Below, piece after piece: positions 5,024-5,562 of a stretch of DNA of 5,562 bases. The stretch lies in the NCBI GenBank assembly GCA_016214105.1, contig JACRPD010000066.1:1-5562 (forward strand), written 5' to 3'. Both the position numbers and the translations under genes were made by a program. This stretch comes from Candidatus Magasanikiibacteriota bacterium. Lineage in GTDB: Bacteria; Patescibacteriota; Patescibacteriia; Magasanikbacterales; UBA922. The notes beneath the pieces are model-generated. The model was not told where the DNA came from, ran no database searches, and saw nothing but the letters and a program-made list of their open reading frames with translations. How positions within the stretch are numbered: position 1 is the first letter of the stretch; each line of letters begins with the position of its first letter.

Positions 5024-5239
5024 ATGGAAGGTCAGACAGCAGAGGCGGTGGCGCCAAAGCGAAGCGGGTTAGTTTCGGGTGTCGATGATGATGAATCCGA
5101 AAGACCGGGGTTCGCGCATCCGAACTTTGTCCGCACCGGACGCCGGTCCAAGAAGTGCTGTGCTTGCACACACGAAGCCGCATGCCCCGGTCCCGGCCAG
5201 TACGCACCACTGCTCGAATGCTACGAATCGCCGGATTAG
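5024..5239 (+). CDS. small Cys-rich hypothetical protein (71 aa)
   Basis: The start at 5024 is fixed by the AGGAGGT site; the longer in-frame opening from 4880 runs through rnpB and is rejected. The first 44 residues are polar, with an acidic patch (VDDDESE) and a basic patch (RTGRRSKK), and are probably flexible. The C-terminal third holds C45, C46, C48, H50, C54 and C66 in the pattern CC-x-C-x-H-x3-C-P, then C 12 positions later. This is a likely zinc-binding or iron-sulfur site, or alternatively disulfides if exported, though no signal peptide is visible. I do not recognise the family. The region is visibly richer in G and C than its neighbours. It lies directly after the rnpB terminator and is followed by a hairpin terminator at 5266-5299, so it appears to be a single-gene unit, probably translated efficiently. 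Confidence 0.7.
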   Translation: MEGQTAEAVAPKRSGLVSGVDDDESERPGFAHPNFVRTGRRSKKCCACTHEAACPGPGQYAPLLECYESPD

Positions 5240-5265
5240 CCGGCATGGCGCCAAAGGAGGATTGC

Positions 5266-5299
5266 GCCGGTCTCACCAGAGGCCGGCCTTCCCATTTTT
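5266..5299 (+). terminator. probable terminator of the Cys-rich gene
   Basis: A 9-bp stem (5266-5274 with 5279-5287, one T-G wobble) with a 4-nt ACCA loop. The sequence CTTCCCATTTTT follows, so the T-run starts 7 nt after the stem, which weakens the call. Confidence 0.55.
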
Positions 5300-5301
5300 G
5301 A

Positions 5302-5330
5302 TTGACTATTCAATTTTTTTTCGTTAAAAT
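5302..5330 (+). promoter_or_regulatory. promoter of the sugar transferase gene
   Basis: TTGACT (5302-5307) and TAAAAT (5325-5330) are separated by 17 nt in AT-rich sequence. The predicted start near 5337 gives a leader of about 57 nt that contains the TAATCA repeats. Confidence 0.75.
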
Positions 5331-5342
5331 AGCCGTATCTCG

Positions 5343-5389
5343 TAATCACTCGTAATCAGCGTAATCATCGCCATAATCAGTTTTAATCA
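5343..5389 (+). repeat. five TAATCA repeats in the 5' leader
   Basis: TAATCA occurs at 5343, 5353, 5362, 5374 and 5384, giving steps of 10, 9, 12 and 10 nt, often followed by G or C. The last copy ends 5 nt before the ATG. One copy also lies just before the cupredoxin start (331-336). Confidence 0.8.
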
Positions 5390-5394
5390 GCGCT

Positions 5395-5562
5395 ATGAAA
5401 CGTTCCGAAATTTTCCTCATGATTTTTAAAGTCCCGGTGGATTTTTTAATGCTGATTTTAGCCGGTATCTCGGCCTATTATTTGCGTTTCGCGGAATTAT
5501 TCGTCGGTTTGCGGCCGGTGGTTTTTGATCTGAGTCTGCCGAAGTATTTAAGCATTGCCGCA
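5395..5562 (+). CDS. polyprenyl-phosphate sugar phosphotransferase, N-terminal fragment
   Basis: Only the first 56 codons lie in the window. MKRSEIF is followed by a hydrophobic segment (about residues 8-30: FLMIFKVPVDFLMLILAGISAYY), then LRFAELFVGLRPVVFDLSLPKYL. This matches the N-terminus I associate with multi-helix bacterial sugar transferases, which attach a sugar phosphate to undecaprenyl phosphate at the inner membrane as the first step of exopolysaccharide or glycan assembly. The R-F after the first helix, RPVxFDLxxxKYL, and a second helix starting at the window edge are typical of CPR members. The catalytic domain lies downstream and cannot be seen, so the sugar and even the family remain inferred. 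The gene has its own promoter and a repeat-bearing leader and no Shine-Dalgarno; the ATG at 5395 is the only sensible start after the promoter. Confidence 0.65.
   Translation, partial: MKRSEIFLMIFKVPVDFLMLILAGISAYYLRFAELFVGLRPVVFDLSLPKYLSIAA

Noticed and set aside
5254..5264. AAAGGAGG followed by TTG as a start site
   Set aside because: The spacing to TTG is 1 nt, too short, and the downstream frame crosses the terminator and the promoter before ending soon after.
4758..5276. 172-codon minus-strand open frame
   Set aside because: It lies antisense to rnpB, its terminator and the Cys-rich gene; those + strand features have strong independent evidence.
5343..5389. CRISPR array
   Set aside because: The units are 6 nt with 3-6 nt spacers, far too short for CRISPR repeats and spacers.

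Overview
The window looks like a piece of a Patescibacteria (CPR), probably Parcubacteria-like, genome. This is inferred from gene content, not proven: a DoxX-like / cupredoxin / secreted TSP1-like run, a CPR-style thioredoxin joined to a dual-specificity phosphatase, a polyprenyl sugar-phosphotransferase N-terminus of the kind seen in these genomes, and almost no Shine-Dalgarno sequences. All genes are on the + strand.

Region 1 (2-2808) is a tight run of five genes with gaps of 5 to 25 nt, probably one operon. It holds the end of a DoxX-like membrane protein, a membrane-anchored cupredoxin-fold protein, a secreted Cys-rich protein with two thrombospondin-1-like repeats, a 71-residue membrane-anchored peptide, and a thioredoxin-phosphatase fusion. 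The common theme is cell-envelope and thiol/redox chemistry. The TSP1-like gene carries one in-frame TGA at 1169-1171, exactly where the first conserved Cys of the second repeat should be.

Region 2 (2809-3114) is a gene-free stretch of about 300 nt packed with perfect inverted repeats. One hairpin has a very G-rich loop, and a 9-bp long-range stem encloses two further hairpins. It looks like an intergenic palindromic element or a structured RNA.

Region 3 (3115-4409) holds two unrecognised genes 2 nt apart: a four-helix membrane protein and a small acidic protein.

Region 4 (4413-4985) is a complete RNase P RNA gene (rnpB) with a consensus sigma70-type promoter, closed P1/P2/P3/P4/P18 helices and an intrinsic terminator. 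It is about 500 nt long because a palindromic repeat of about 86 nt lies between the 3' strands of P2 and P4, where some bacteria have helix P19.

Region 5 (4965-5562) has a 71-residue Cys-rich protein with the only strong Shine-Dalgarno in the window. Its probable promoter overlaps the rnpB terminator. A hairpin terminator follows, then a good promoter with a leader carrying five TAATCA repeats spaced about 10 nt apart, and the first 56 codons of a sugar transferase that runs off the window.

All eight complete or 3'-complete genes end in TAA (4) or TAG (4), none in TGA.
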